From positions 11,762,945 to 11,826,944 of the forward strand of contig NC_034010.1 in the NCBI RefSeq assembly GCF_000346465.2: a stretch of 64,000 bases of DNA, given 5' to 3'. The position numbers and the translations under genes are program-made. Source of the DNA: Prunus persica (taxonomy: Eukaryota; Streptophyta; Magnoliopsida; Rosales; Rosaceae). Below are positions 34,820-47,020 of this stretch, one piece after another (the stretch's first letter is position 1; every line of letters starts with the position of its first letter). The notes below the pieces were generated by a model. The model had not been told where the DNA came from. It did no database searches and worked only from the letters and a program-made list of their open reading frames with translations.

Positions 34820-35901
34820 GTGATGAATGATTCTGACACAGACAATGTCCCACATAATGAATATAAATTAAAGCAAAAATATTTCCTGGGCAGAGTGATA
34901 CAGAACTCGTCACGGGGGACGGGAGGCAGGCAGAGCTGGAATGCTGGATAGAAAAGCTAGCTATTCCGTTTCATATATGTATATATATATGTGTGTATAA
35001 GAGATGGTACAATACCACTCGTATTCTGCATATTTTATGGTTGATTGTGGAATGCATCCCATGACATTGTTACCGAATTGAAGATACTCATGCTATATAT
35101 TATAAGCAAAATATAGGTGCTGATGGGGTTTGTGATCCGGTGGTGGGGAGACAATGCATAAACATCGCTGATATAGTTTTTGGATCCAGATCGAAATCAT
35201 GTTGTGACTGATTCAGCTGTGAAGAGGATGAGTTGCTCATGTCTCCCAAACCGTGTGATATATATTGAGTAGATGCCAAAGGGAAGGAAAGCAAACTGAA
35301 ACACCAAATTGAACATTCAACTGCAAAGTACAAGAATTGTTGTGTCTGCATTTACATGTGAGCTATGCAATGGACCTGCAATATTATAATATAGCATATA
35401 TAAATGCATTTCATGAAGAAAAGCACAAGAAAATTCAAATGCATGCATGTAACAAGGTTCTGAGTCTGGCACAGACAATAAGTAACCACATGATTTTAAT
35501 TGATTTCTTAATGTAAAATGTTGTGTTAGGTGATCATTTCCTTTGAATTTATATATTTCCGAGGCAGAGTTATAGAGAACTCGTCTCCATGGAGGCAGGC
35601 AAGTAGAGCTGGAATGCTGGATATGTGTGTATCAAGTGTATTAAGAGTGTGTGTTATAGTAGAGTATTTGAAGTATCAATCTTATAGAAGTTTGTCTCAA
35701 GTAAGTTTATGTAGAAGCTCTGTGTAGCCTTCAAGCTTCACATCTCCAAAATTATGTTGTTTCTTTAGTTCGTTGTATTGTATTTCTTCCTTCATACTTA
35801 GAGTGCATGTGCATAAAGCTAAATCCATCGATAGGCAGGCTTATACACCTAATTGAACATTCAATTGCAAGTACATCTCACCTTCTCTTTTCCCATAGAA
35901 G
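34820..35901 (+). repeat. Duplicated upstream region of the DUF241 gene
   Basis: Two diverged copies of an upstream block: GACACAGACAAT, then GCAGAGTGATACAGAACTCG, then AGAGCTGGAATGCTGGAT at 34835-34950, repeated at 35470-35622. The leader-like AATTGAACATTCAA stretch occurs at 35308 and 35853. This suggests a tandem array of such genes in which the first copy has lost its coding part. No other gene is seen in this span. Confidence 0.65.
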
Positions 35902-36410
35902 AAATGGCTGCCTCTCCCTTAAACTCAAAATCACATATCCATGCTCGCTCTAACAACTTGCCTTCAACATCACACCCTTCTGTTACAGAATTTGAGGAGA
36001 ACTTGTGCAGATTAAGGGCTTCAGAAACTCTCTTCATCATCATCCTCATCCACAGTCTAAGTAGACTTCGGGATTTGCATGAATGTGTTGAAAATTTTCT
36101 CCTTTTGCCACTCACTCAACAAGCCTTGGCACAAGAGTGTGAAGACAAATGGATCAATGAACTACTAGATGGATCCTTGAGGCTCCTGGATGTGTGTGGC
36201 ATCATTAAGGATGCCCTTTTGCAAACAAAGGAATGCATGCATGAACTTCAATCAATTATGCACAGAAGACGGGAGGTGACATGAGCTTCCTGAGTGAGGT
36301 TAGAAAATACCTTGCCTCTAGGAAGAATGTCAAGAAGGCCATGAACAATGCCTTATAGGTCAGGGAAAGTAACTGCACAGACAAAAACCACGAGACTCCG
36401 GCTGTGGTCA

Positions 36411-37811
36411 CACTACTACAAAAAACGAAATTGACAACGGTAATCCACCGCCGTGATGCTTTGAAAACCGTCGTTAAATCGACCGCCATCTTTTGAAGCC
36501 TCAAACTACGACGGCTTTCCACCATCATTGTTTATCTGTAAAGACGACGGTTTTTAGTAAAACCACCGATGTTCTAATGTAAAGACAACAGTCTTTTGTT
36601 AAAAACCGTCATTGTTTATGGGTAAAGACGACGGCTTTTGTTTAAAAGACGACAGTATTTTGTTATAACCGTCTGTCATTTACGGGTAAAGACATCGGAA
36701 TTTTGTTAAAAAAAGGTCATTGATTATATATAAAGACGACGGTATTGTGTTAAAAAAAGTAATTGATTATATGTACAGACGACGATTTTTCCAATAAAAC
36801 CGTCATTATATTAAGTATGTTGTCTAATGAGTTCCCAAGCTGTTACATTTTAGTTTTTTGTTTCCTATGATTCTATACAACGATTTTAACTAGAAAACCA
36901 ATTATAATGCTTTATTAACGAATAATACACTCAAAAATTATTTCTTTCATAAAACTTGAAGATTCAATAGTTATTACATAGTCAACCAATCTTTATTCTA
37001 TTACATACATACTTCCTACCTATAGTTAGAAATAATGGAGCTCACAAATTCTACTAATTTGATCTTAACTTCATCAATTTGTTCTTGGGTTGACTTAGCT
37101 CTGCCTTTTTGTACATTTTCCAAGAAGTTGGTGTCGAAAGGACCTGCACGAAAGAGACCCAAATACTTTTAAACACAAACCTGTTTAGCAGCAACCAAAC
37201 CTTAGCAAAAAGATCTATGCAGCTTTAGAATGACAGCAACTTGAGAAAATTGGTAAAAAGCTCCAAAACATTCAAATTTTAATCAAAAAAATCTAACCAA
37301 AGCTCTAATAAATAACTGTAATTAGAAGGAAATTAGAAATTATATACTCACCAAAGGAGGAAGGAAAAACAATGGGCCAGCATTTCAGCAAGCCAATGGC
37401 CATCACTTGCCCGCAAGGCTGAAAAGAAATGAACAAATTTTCTCAGTGAGGCTGTGGCCTTTTCACATGTGATTTCCTCGCCATCCTCCAACCTTTACTG
37501 GGGGAATTGTCTGCTTGAAGTTCTCCTCTTTTAGGAACTGCAGTTTAGTGAACAGAGGATTATGATTGGTATTAGAGAAAAAGTAAGTTAATTCCTGATG
37601 CTGATTATAGAACAAACTTATGAGTGCTAAAAACAAGAAAAGGAATTCAAAAGTTGTCATGTTCAAAGCTAACTATTTGTCTAGTTGTATTTTTCTTTAT
37701 TTCTTTATATAAGTGCATATTCAAGAAAATCTTATATATAGTGCAGATTAAACATAGGATCCCCTAACTTAACATATTTTGTAAATGTCTCAATTGTTGT
37801 AAATGGATATT

Positions 37812-37872
<61 letters not shown>

Positions 37873-38031
37873 CCATACGTGCAGTTTGCAGTTTGCAAAG
37901 AAGAAGCTGCAGAAACCTTATTGTAGAGTTTGGTTATGTAGCTAAGAATGAAAGAGAGGTGGGGTTGGCCAGCTAGCTAGCTTATATATATACATATGTG
38001 TGTGTGTGTATGTATATGTATGGTTAATACG

Positions 38032-38083
<52 letters not shown>

Positions 38084-39564
38084 CTGCAAGTGCAGTTTGC
38101 AAAGAAGATTGTAGAGAATTTGCAAATGAAACCTCACCTTGCAAGTAAAAAAGGCAGAGAAGGGCAGACCTCAACCAATAGCCAAACACAAACACAAAGA
38201 AATTAGAAGACCAAAATTCATGAAACCTAAACAACTGCTTGTCGGAATATTGATTTAAACTAAGCACTCAAATGAACAAGCACAAAGTAAATATTGAAGG
38301 GAAACTAAGAAACAAAAAACAGAGTAGGGAGAGGTAGTTCTCGACTACTCATCCTCCTCAAATCTCTCTTTTATTCTATTCTTCTGTTTCCTCCTTCTCT
38401 CTCTTACATTACATTTCTAGGAGGTAGCTCGCGAGTTAACATGAATATGCTTCCAAATTTGAGTAAATTCACAATATAATTGCCAAATCAAACAAAAACA
38501 CTACAGTCAGAGTCAGATTCAGTGAAAATAATAATAATTAAGCTCAAGACAACAAAACACGAAGATGAACACTGAAATCCACACCTGCAAAACAAAAACA
38601 AAAAAAATCCCCATAATAATCAAACCCATTGATACAAATAAAACGGCGGAGAAAGCTAAACCAGTAGAACATAACCCTAGAAACAGATTCTTGCCCAAAT
38701 AAACCCTAGAAAAAAAGGAAGATGATGAAATTTGTGCTTTGTTTTGGGAATCAAAGAAAATGAGAGAAAGAGAGGGACAAGGTGAGGAGGCTAACCTTGA
38801 AGATGTTGACCTCCTATGGCGGCGAGCTCGGTGAGGACGACAGCTAAGGGCCTGAAGTGGCCGCGAATGTTAAATCGCAAACGGTGACTCCTCCTATGGC
38901 GACGAGCTCGGGGACGACGACAGCGAACAGTTACAGATTTGTTTAAGAGACTGAGAAGATGCGATGAGAGGGGAAGAGTTGAGGGAGATTCAGAGAGTTA
39001 AGGAATGTTTCAAAAGGAGGGAGACAGATGTTTCAAGCTGTGTGGAAATCCGAAATTTTTCGGTCGAGGGCGAATAAACTTAAGGGAGATTCAGTGTGAT
39101 ATCCAATATAGGAGCCTAAATTATAAAAAAAACATATATGAAATGAATTTTAGAAACACGCTCAAAACTCATTTACAACATAACAAAAAGGCTTTTAACT
39201 TCTTTTAAATTACAAAATTGTCATTGATTTCTTAAAACAAACTCAACTCAAAAACCTCATAAAAAAGCCCAAAATATGTTTATATAAATTAAATGGTGTA
39301 GGGTTTATTTATAGTTTTAGTGCTAAGAATGGGTATATGACTAAATATCTCTAAACTTAAGTGCCCTTTATGTTTAGCGTGTTTTCAAAAGACGACGTTC
39401 ATTAATTGAGAACGTCGTAGTTTTAAAATCAACTTGCTTTTAGTAGCGTATGAGATCATATACCACGACAGTTTTGTAAAAACATAATCTTTTAAAACAC
39501 AACGACGGTTTTAAGGTACATCGTCGTCTATTTTTTGTTGTGGTTTAAGGATATTGTAGTAGTG
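36411..39564. mobile_element. CACTA-3: non-autonomous CACTA element
   Basis: A 3,154-bp element beginning CACTACTACAAAAAACG and ending ATTGTAGTAGTG, flanked by TCA on both sides (36408-36410 and 39565-39567). Subterminal regions (36440-36830 and 39390-39530) contain ACGACGG/CCGTCGT motifs of the CACTA-1/2 family, more diverged. It lacks a transposase. The inside holds apparent gene fragments on the minus strand, two GA-rich microsatellites (37815-37868, 38036-38078) with similar flanks (GCAGTTTGCAAAGAAGA), and a 5'-leader-like G+C-rich stretch around 38800-38990 with a GGTTAGCC donor-like site. Confidence 0.93.
37016..37143 (-). pseudogene. Remnant last exon resembling the CACTA TnpA/Ulp1 C-terminus
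   Basis: On the minus strand an acceptor GTGCAG precedes an open stretch of about 42 codons ending TAG at 37016-37018. Its peptide STQEQIDEVKIKLVEFVSS resembles the last exon of the CACTA-2 gene (QEAIDEVRNEWAEFV). No catalytic-domain exon is visible upstream. It could also be part of another captured gene. Confidence 0.45.
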
Positions 39565-39882
39565 TCAACATGTTGAAAGAGTAAGATGCGGTCACTGTTG
39601 CTTTGTTTGAATCCTTGTTGTCCTTTATACCTGGTTCAAAATCAAAATCAAGCAGTTGGTCATTTGTTTCCAAGCTGGGGAAGCCCAAAAGAGTAGCTTG
39701 TGAGGGCGAGGAAGTTGCGAATACGAATGAACTTGAGAAGGTAGATGCTGCATTGCAATCCCTTGTTAGTCACAAGTCAAAAAAATATGATAACACAATG
39801 CAAGTCGAGGATGTGCAAATTTGGCTCCAGGATTTGGAGGCAAACATTCAAGACATTGAAGAAGGACTTGAGTGCCTGTTCA

Positions 39883-40339
39883 CAGTGGCGGATTTAGGAT
39901 TGGAAAGCCAATTGGGCAAAACTTACATATTAAAATTCGACGGTACGAGTGAATTTCATTAATAAGCAGAAAAAGATACACCTAGTCATGGGGACATAAT
40001 GAGTCTTACCCTTAAATGCATCTATACATAAATAAAAGCTTAACAACAACAAAAAAAACTACAAGTAATTTCAACAAAATCACAAAATTTTAATTCAATC
40101 CTTATGTAAATCCTAGAATACTCAATTTTAAATTAAAATTATAATTAAAGATATAGAAAAATTAGAGAATTATAAACTACTTTTGTTTGTAGAAAGTAGA
40201 GGAAAATATACTGTCAAGTTGTCCACTGCCTAGACAAGATAGCAGGAAGATGCAACAAATAGAGGGGGAAAGAAGATGATGTTGCTGCCGTGGGATTGCT
40301 ATAAAATAGAAGAGATAAACAAGCTGATGTGATGTAGCC

Positions 40340-40380
<41 letters not shown>

Positions 40381-40542
40381 TATATGGGACCGCTTTCTCT
40401 TGGATGGGCAACATGTGTATTGGGTTAGCTTTTAATTTTTTTAATTTGAGACTGCCCTTATAACATATGTAGGTTCTAAAAATTAAAAAAAACTTTGGGA
40501 TGGGTGGGCACCCATCCTGCCCTGTGAACAGATTCGCCACTG
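39883..40542. mobile_element. hAT MITE (Tip100/Ac-like ends)
   Basis: A 660-bp element beginning CAGTGGCGGATTTAGG and ending GATTCGCCACTG, with a perfect 8-bp duplication CCTGTTCA (39875-39882 and 40543-40550). An 8-bp duplication and CAGTGGCG ends are typical of hAT elements. No transposase; includes an (AG)n run at 40342-40377. Confidence 0.93.
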
Positions 40543-40600
40543 CCTGTTCAAGCACTTAATAAAAACCAGAGTTTCCCTTCTCAACATATTCAGCCATTAG

Positions 40601-41520
40601 GCATGAAAATCATCATGCAGTATAGAATAGGCATCCAATTTTGTAGAGATTAAACATACTTGTATATTAAAGAGATATATGCTTATTTTCTTTTCAGATT
40701 CAAAAGTAATATGCCCCCTTGACACAACATATATCTGCTCTCTGTCTTTGCTTTGTCCATCTTTTTTTAATTTCAAAACCAATGCCATTATAGAAAAACT
40801 CAAAGCTAATTCAACCAAGTGCCAGTTTTTTATCAATACTTAGATTTCAACCGTAAGCATCAGAATATATGAGGCTTGCTTCTGCCAAATTTCGTGTAAT
40901 TTAATTCGTTATCGTTGTCAAGATTCCGTTTGTCTCAAATTGTGATTAAACACAGATAACAATTCTTAAGATTCAGATGGTATAGCTCCACAGAAGTAAT
41001 TAAGAATGATAAGTTTAACACAATGTGCATGGTAGATTTAAACCTCCGCATGTCTTCTTCTCTTTGTAGGGGATTGCTCCAACATGCCTAAATTATTTCC
41101 TTGCATCATTCAAAGACAAAAAGATCGTGGCGTTTGCAGGTCTTGCTTCCTCTGAACACTCAAAATTTGATGGATTTAACAAAATTAATGTTATAATTAA
41201 GTGTTGTGTTTGCCGGTACATGTCAGCTATGCAATGGAAGTTGGAACTCGAAACATATAAGGTTATGGCAAGCTGGAAACTTTCTGATGATTTGTTTAAT
41301 AATGAGGAGATCAAATAACAAGAAAAGAAGTTGGAACACAATAACCAGCTAAGGTTCACTTTCAGTAGGAGGGTTATAAATTTAGTTGGAGGGCAGCAAT
41401 AAAAATACACATTAAAATAGGTTCACTTTCAGTTATGTTATTGAATATATTTTCATTTTGATCATATGTGTTTTTCAGTTGCATTTAATATATTATTGTT
41501 TTTTGTTTTTGATAAAGAGC
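40601..41520. other. Intergenic, no firm feature
   Basis: After the DUF241 pseudogene the sequence is AT-rich. Two short exon-like stretches at 41060-41150 and 41218-41317 (the second encoding YMSAMQWKLELETYKVM) could be gene remnants, but no domain was recognised. Confidence 0.4.
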
Positions 41521-42632
41521 GACATTTTTATTGGTAAGAGGAACATAAACAAGTACAAAGCCACTATGGTGTTAAACCATATTTGGTTTATGTTAAAGCT
41601 TATTGAAAATTAGTCTATGGAGCTATGCGATAGTATGTTGAGGTCGCACGTGGCGTAGGTTATTCGGCGTGTTGACAGACCCCATACGTGGCGTTGGTAG
41701 TACCGGCGTATGGGGAGATATTGTGATATGATATTGAGGTCTCGCGTGACGTAGGATTTTTCGGCGTTGAGACAGACCCCACATGTGGTGTTGGAATTTC
41801 CGGCATATGGGGAGATTATGTAATTGTGAGGTCCCACGTGGCGTAGGTTATCCGGCGTGAGGACAGGCCCCATACGTGACGTTAGTAGTACCGGCGTATG
41901 GGTAGATTATGTGATAATATATTGAGGTCGCACGTAGCGTAGGTTATCCGGCGTGTTAACAGACCCCATACATGGCGTTGGTTGTACCGGCGTATGGGGA
42001 GATATTGTGAATAACAAAGAGATGAATAAAGGTATTGTATGTGTTTGGAATCGGGTTTTTAAGGAAAGAACTACGTGTGGCTTGATCCCTTGGTAAGGGT
42101 ATGCAGGCAGCCTAGAGTAATGCCTAGGTGCAGCCGCGGGTTAAACTTTACTCATGTTGTGTGATGGAGATTGGTTCAGACCTTGTTGTTGGTCCTGAAA
42201 TTTAGGTGAAAATGAGATGTCGTCTTGTCAGGAGGTTTAAATTTTGTATGTTTAATATTTGGGAATTTAGATGATGAAAATCGCATTTGGCATTCATAAA
42301 TGCTTTTGAGTTTATATTTGCATTGTTTAGAGTTTTTTGGTGGTTTGTTGTGAATTATTGGAAGGCCGAAGGCTGTTTATGTGAATTACATGAAATTATA
42401 TTGTGCATGCTGCCAGTTGTGGATATAAAATGTGTTTTATACAGGTTGAAATTTTAGGCAATGTTCAATTTACAGGGGAGACTCTGCTGAAATTTCGGTA
42501 GCAAGTCTCGTGCCCTTATTCCTTTTTGGGAAAAAGGATATAGTTTTAGAAGTAGGCCCGACATCGAGGTGATGTCGGGAATTTCTACAGGATTCGTCTC
42601 GAATTTCGGAAAATTCGGGACGGGTCCTGTCA
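41520..42632 (+). mobile_element. LTR fragment (Gypsy-like) with internal tandem repeats
   Basis: It ends GGGTCCTGTCA at 42632, like 19640-19851 and the solo LTR at 22906-25480, and shares with 19640-19851 the block from GGGGAGACT to that end. A tandem array lies inside at 41638-42006. The block at 42070 (AACTACGTGTGGCTTGATCC) resembles 21537. The left end and target duplication could not be found, so it may be truncated. Confidence 0.6.
41638..42006 (+). repeat. Tandem repeat, four units of about 97 bp
   Basis: Units start at about 41638, 41734, 41826 and 41932 with TTGAGGTCGCACGTGGCGTA. Each includes ACAGACCCCATACGTGGCGT and TACCGGCGTATGGGGAGAT. The units are CpG-rich and have no coding function. 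Confidence 0.9.
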
Positions 42633-43306
42633 TAAATTTCACAACAAAGTGATTGATAAGTGTGTAGGTGCCAACTTAGTTTGGATGTACATATTTTATA
42701 ATGATGCACTCCATAATCTTATTCTAGACTTTATTGCCACTTACACTTTATTTAGTTATGTTTTTTATTTTGAATTTTTTTGTACCTTTACAATGTGTAC
42801 AATGTATTTATGAGGATATTAAACTTCGAAGAGTTTGATTGATGCCTTTATGTATTCTCTTTTGTGCTTTGCTAGGTTTGTTTCTATATTTATAAAGAAC
42901 TTTCAACAATTTAAAAGCACATGTGTTGATCTTCAAAACCGGTTCTAGATGTCGGCACAGCACTGCTTTTGGGGCACCAAGCTACTCCTGGTTCTAAAGA
43001 TGTTTTATTATGTGAACGGGTATGAGTTTCTGGTATATCCGGGCTAAAACTTCGGGGTTATGCAAGTTTACTTCGAATTACTTTGTCTCCATCTCTTGGA
43101 ATCCTAGGAAAATCGTACAGCAAAATTGAGGTTTGCTTTCACATGCACATGTGAGTAAAATGTCTCACATCTTTTTTACTGTTAAGTGCATACCTGCTTA
43201 ACAATCCCTTTTCTTGTTGCTTTGTCCCTTACTTATTTTCTCCAGCTTCGTCCAAAAAAAAAAAAAATTACTTATTTTCTCTAGCATATATATATATATA
43301 GATATA
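42633..43306. other. Intergenic, no feature supported
   Basis: AT-rich, with a 15-base A run near 43254 and a (TA)n stretch before 43307. No genes seen. Confidence 0.5.
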
Positions 43307-43706
43307 CAGAGAGCTTCCATTGAGGGATCCCTCAAATAAGCTTATTTGAGGGATACCCCTTGTAGACCCCACTCCAGATTGTATTTCACTAATCCAAACG
43401 TCTATTTTGTAGATACTCATTCAAAGATCATCTCTACAAAAAATCACTTGAATCGGATATCATTTGACCACTCAATTGAATTATTGAAATTTTAGTATTT
43501 TCTTGAAGCACCGTGTTCATTGATTTTGTAAGACACAATTGGATATCTAAACGGTTTCCGATTTGTCTAATTTTTTGTAAGGATGATCTATGAATGAAGA
43601 CCTAAAAAATAGATTGTTTGGATCATTGGGGAAAAAATTGTAAGGTACCCTAAAGGCCGTCCCTCAAATAAAATTATTTGAGGGATCCCTCAATAGAAGG
43701 GGACTG
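43307..43706. mobile_element. Terminal-inverted-repeat MITE inserted in a (TA)n tract
   Basis: About 400 bp with inverted ends: the left inner sequence CCATTGAGGGATCCCTCAAA then TTATTTGAGGGA, the right TCCCTCAAATAA then TTTGAGGGATCCCTCAATAG. The termini CAG...CTG abut TA-rich flanks, so a TA duplication (Tc1/Mariner-like) is likely but cannot be proven in a TA repeat. The inverted repeat itself contains a palindrome (CCCTCAAATAA...TTATTTGAGGG). Confidence 0.75.
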
Positions 43707-44338
43707 TATATATATATAAAACAACCTGAAGTGGGCCTCATGTTATTAATAAAATAATAATTTGACACATTCCTTGGAGTGAAGAGAGAGATTTAACATC
43801 TAATTTAAATGTCCAAATCAGCCATCAAATAAAATTTTGACTATTTATATTTAGAGCATTTTCACCTCAAATGGCAAGGGGAAAGACAATTACTATTTAC
43901 TTAATTTTATTTTCTATTTTTTATACTTAAACAATCAATTTTGATAAGATTTTCAGATAAGATTTTTGGGTGTCACGTGTCACTATTTATTATAAAATTC
44001 TCATTTCAAATTTCAAATAACATTTTCGGATAAGATTTTCGAATAAAATTTTAGGATTAAAATTTCGGATAAGATTTTCGATTGCCATGTGTCTATATTT
44101 TGTTATAAAATTCAGATCTCAAATTTCAGATAAGATTCTTCGTTGCCACGTGTCGATATTTATTATAAAATTCTAATCTCATATTTCAGATAAGATTTTC
44201 ACCCTCTAAAATTACGCCACGTGTCATCTCTATCTTCTAAATCCCTCTATAAAACTACACCCTCAACTCATACCTCTCACATCATTTCCTCTCTATCTTT
44301 TCATTTCTCATGTTTTACAAAATACATTCTACTCTCAA

Positions 44339-45498
44339 TGAATAACCTAAAGAGGGTGTTGGGGAGGCAACAGCGAGAAGATGAAGAAATCAGGCGCAGA
44401 CATGCTGAAGAAGATTATGAGTTGGATGAAGAGGAGGATGAAGTTGTTTTAGGGGTGGGTATGCTCAATCAATCAAGTCAACACCACCATGGTCGTGTCT
44501 CGAACGTGGACAGACATAGGCACTCTCGGGGTAAGAATCTCTTGGAATATTACTTTATGCCAAATTCGTGGTATTCTATTTTTGATTTTCGAGGGAGATA
44601 TAGAATGCAGCCCTATTTGTTCCAAAAAATTATGCATGATGTTTGTAATTACGATACGTACTTCGTTCAGAAATACGATGCTATTGGGGTTTTGGGTCTT
44701 TCTTCCATAACAAAAACTCACAGCTGCTTTACGTATGCTTGCGAGGGATTACCTCCACAAACCTACGCCTAGGGACCTCCAAAGGCTTCTACAAAAAGCC
44801 GAGGCTCAAGATTTCCCAAGCATGATTGGACGCATTGACTGCATGCACTGGCAGTGGAAGAATTGCCCAATTGCTTGGTAAAGAGATTATGGGAATAGGA
44901 AGGGCAAAAAAAGTATAATTCTAGAGGTCGTTGCTTTATTCGATACCTGGGTTTGGCATGCCTTTTTTGGAGTTGCCAGATCTCAAAACGACCTCAACGT
45001 GCTTGGTCAATCCCCGATATTCAATGATGTCTTGAGAGGTCATTCCCTCAATATCACGTATCAAATCAATAATACCGTATACTGGTGTGGGTACTACCTA
45101 GCCGACAGAATTTATCAGAGGTGGACGACATTTGTAAAAACAATTTCGAATCCCCATTTGGAGAAGGAAGGAAGCTTTGCTGCCTTTCAAGAGGGTTATA
45201 GGAAAGATGTGGAAAGGTGTTTTTATATCCTCCAAGCTCGTTAGGCAATTATTAGGGGTACTGCTTGTATGTTTGATAAAGAGGTGCCTTGGAGCATTAT
45301 GATGACTTGCATCATCCTCCATAACATAATTGTGGAGGATGAGTATGATTATGATGCCCCAGAGATGTTCGAACCCGATCCCATGAACATGACATTGACA
45401 AGAATTTATGAATGGCCCATGGGAGGAGCACGAACCGTTGACTTGATCGAGCACTTATGTTCAATGAAAGGCAATCACAGTGGATTAAGTCAAGTTTA
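44339..45498 (+). pseudogene. PIF/Harbinger (HARBI1-like) DDE transposase
   Basis: A TATA-like sequence TATAAAAC lies at 44250 and the ATG at 44339. The frame encodes an acidic N-terminus, then LEYYFMPNSWYSIFDFRGRY, a plant HARBI1-like signature. It loses frame near 44705-44765, where codons normally found between two domains are missing. In another frame it continues with DDE-nuclease blocks: FPSMIGRIDCMHWQWKNCPI (first Asp), FDTWVWHAFFGVARSQND (second Asp) and IMMTCIILHNIIVEDEYDYD (acidic third residue region). TAA at 44879 and TAG at 45242 also interrupt it. It normally cuts and pastes the element together with ORF1 protein; this copy is inactive. Confidence 0.9.
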
Positions 45499-46014
45499 AT
45501 GCTTTGTTTGGAATTATGCCTTGTTTTAAATTATGTTTTGTTTTCAATTATGTTTTGTTTTGTGTGTGGTTTGAAATGAATTAAGATTTGTTTTGATGTA
45601 TGTTTTTAATAAATAGCTATATTATTTAATGCTTTCTTTATTCAATAAAAGAGAAACAATACAACAAATTAATACATATGGCAACTCTTTGAATACAACC
45701 TAATGGTTTTGATTATTTAACCAATCCATATTGCTAGGTCCATCGTCAGGGAAAAGCTTTCTTCTCATAACATCCCTTGTTTTAGCTTCCAATAGGACTT
45801 TGTTTCAGGAGACATATGGCTCATATCCATGGCCATGATTTCATCTCTCTGTCCTCCATGTCTTATTCTTGTGCCTGCTGCCTTTCAATTGCATATGCTT
45901 CATACCGTGCCTTGTCAGCTTCTTCTCTTATCAAGTCTCTCTCAATTCTCAGTGCGCCATTCTTAGTAATTTGATCCAAAATTTTTGCACATTCAGTGTT
46001 CAAAGTGCTCCCTA

Positions 46015-47015
46015 CACTACTACAAAAAGTGAAAAAGACGACCAGAAAACAACGACGGTCTAAGTGAAAACCGTCGTGGTTTTTAAAAAGACGACGGTTC
46101 TAAAAACATCGTCGTGTAATACCACCTTAGACAACTAAAAAATAGAGATTCAAATGGCTGTTCAAAAACAACGACGTACCTAATTAAACAACCGACGTCT
46201 ATTTGAAACAGATTTCCGCAGTGTAAAATCAAAGCCAACAAAGAACGGCAGAAGTTATGAATCGACCGACGTAGAAAGTAAAGACGACGATTTCAATAAA
46301 AGCCGCCGTTTTTACTCATAAAATAACACGACGAGGTTTTCGTATAAGACGCCGTATAATTACAAACAAATCCACGGCTTTAAAATACAAAATATCGCCT
46401 TATTAAATTAACGTACAACGACGGAAAATATAAATATATCGACGTCATTCTCGTATAGTTCTACGACGTTATCTTTAAATCATACTATAAAATTTAACGT
46501 CGTATGTATTCATTTTATACGTCGTACCTTTAATTTAAACCGTCGTCTTAATAAGAATTTTTGTTAACAATTTTTTTCTTTGATTTTCTTATCCTACGTC
46601 GGTAGATCTACTTAATGACAAGAATTGAAATAACCACGACGGTTTATATAGAAAACCGCCGACATAATCAGATTTTTCTGAGATCCCAAGGGTTACGAAA
46701 TCTTACCAGATGGAACTCTGTTCCACATCATAATCTTAACAGATGACACAGATTTGCAATCAGAGAGACAATTTTTTGGAAGTTGATGATGTGTGTGCGT
46801 TTGTGTATCTACAAATATTATACCTAACGTCGTTGCAAATTTGCAATCAGAGAGACAATTTTCAACGACGGTTATATTATACCTAACGACGTTTAAAAAA
46901 CAAATCAACGACGTTGTTTCAACGACGGTTATATTAAACTGAAACCGCCGTTGTTTCAGTTTCTTTAACAGTTTGGTCCTTTATCTTTCTGCAGGACTTG
47001 TATAGTTCAAAGCAT
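46015..47015. repeat. CACTA-2 5' subterminal motif array
   Basis: CGTCG/CGACG cores recur every 15-25 bp. Near the end they form facing pairs, for example ACGACGGT then AACCGTCGT at 46051-46076, able to form stem-loops. Both cores contain two CpG sites in an otherwise CpG-poor, AT-rich background. Confidence 0.85.
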
Positions 47016-47020
47016 TGACA

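Larger units (their letters stand above)
35902..40600 (+). pseudogene. DUF241 family gene, broken by a CACTA and a hAT MITE
   Basis: The ATG at 35902 opens a frame with typical DUF241 motifs (SKSHIHARSNNLPS, LPLTQQALAQE, ELLDGSLRLLDVC, DALLQTKECMHELQS). DUF241 proteins are plant-specific, about 300 residues, intronless and of unclear function. The frame stops at 36282 by a frameshift; homology continues (SFLSEVRKYLASRKNVKKAM) to TAG at 36356. CACTA-3 interrupts at 36410. The frame resumes at 39568 in the phase expected for a simple insertion (after one TAA near 39588), with FESLLSFIPGSKS and LEKVDAALQSL. The hAT MITE interrupts at 39882. The last codons resume at 40551 (HLIKTRVSLLNIFSH, stop 40598-40600), giving the usual C-terminus. 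It is a pseudogene. Confidence 0.88.

Noticed and set aside
41093..41410. Possible exons near 41.1-41.3 kb (YMSAMQWKLELETYKVM)
   Set aside because: A faint resemblance to mTERF-like helices was considered, but there is no repeat structure or flanking exons to support it.
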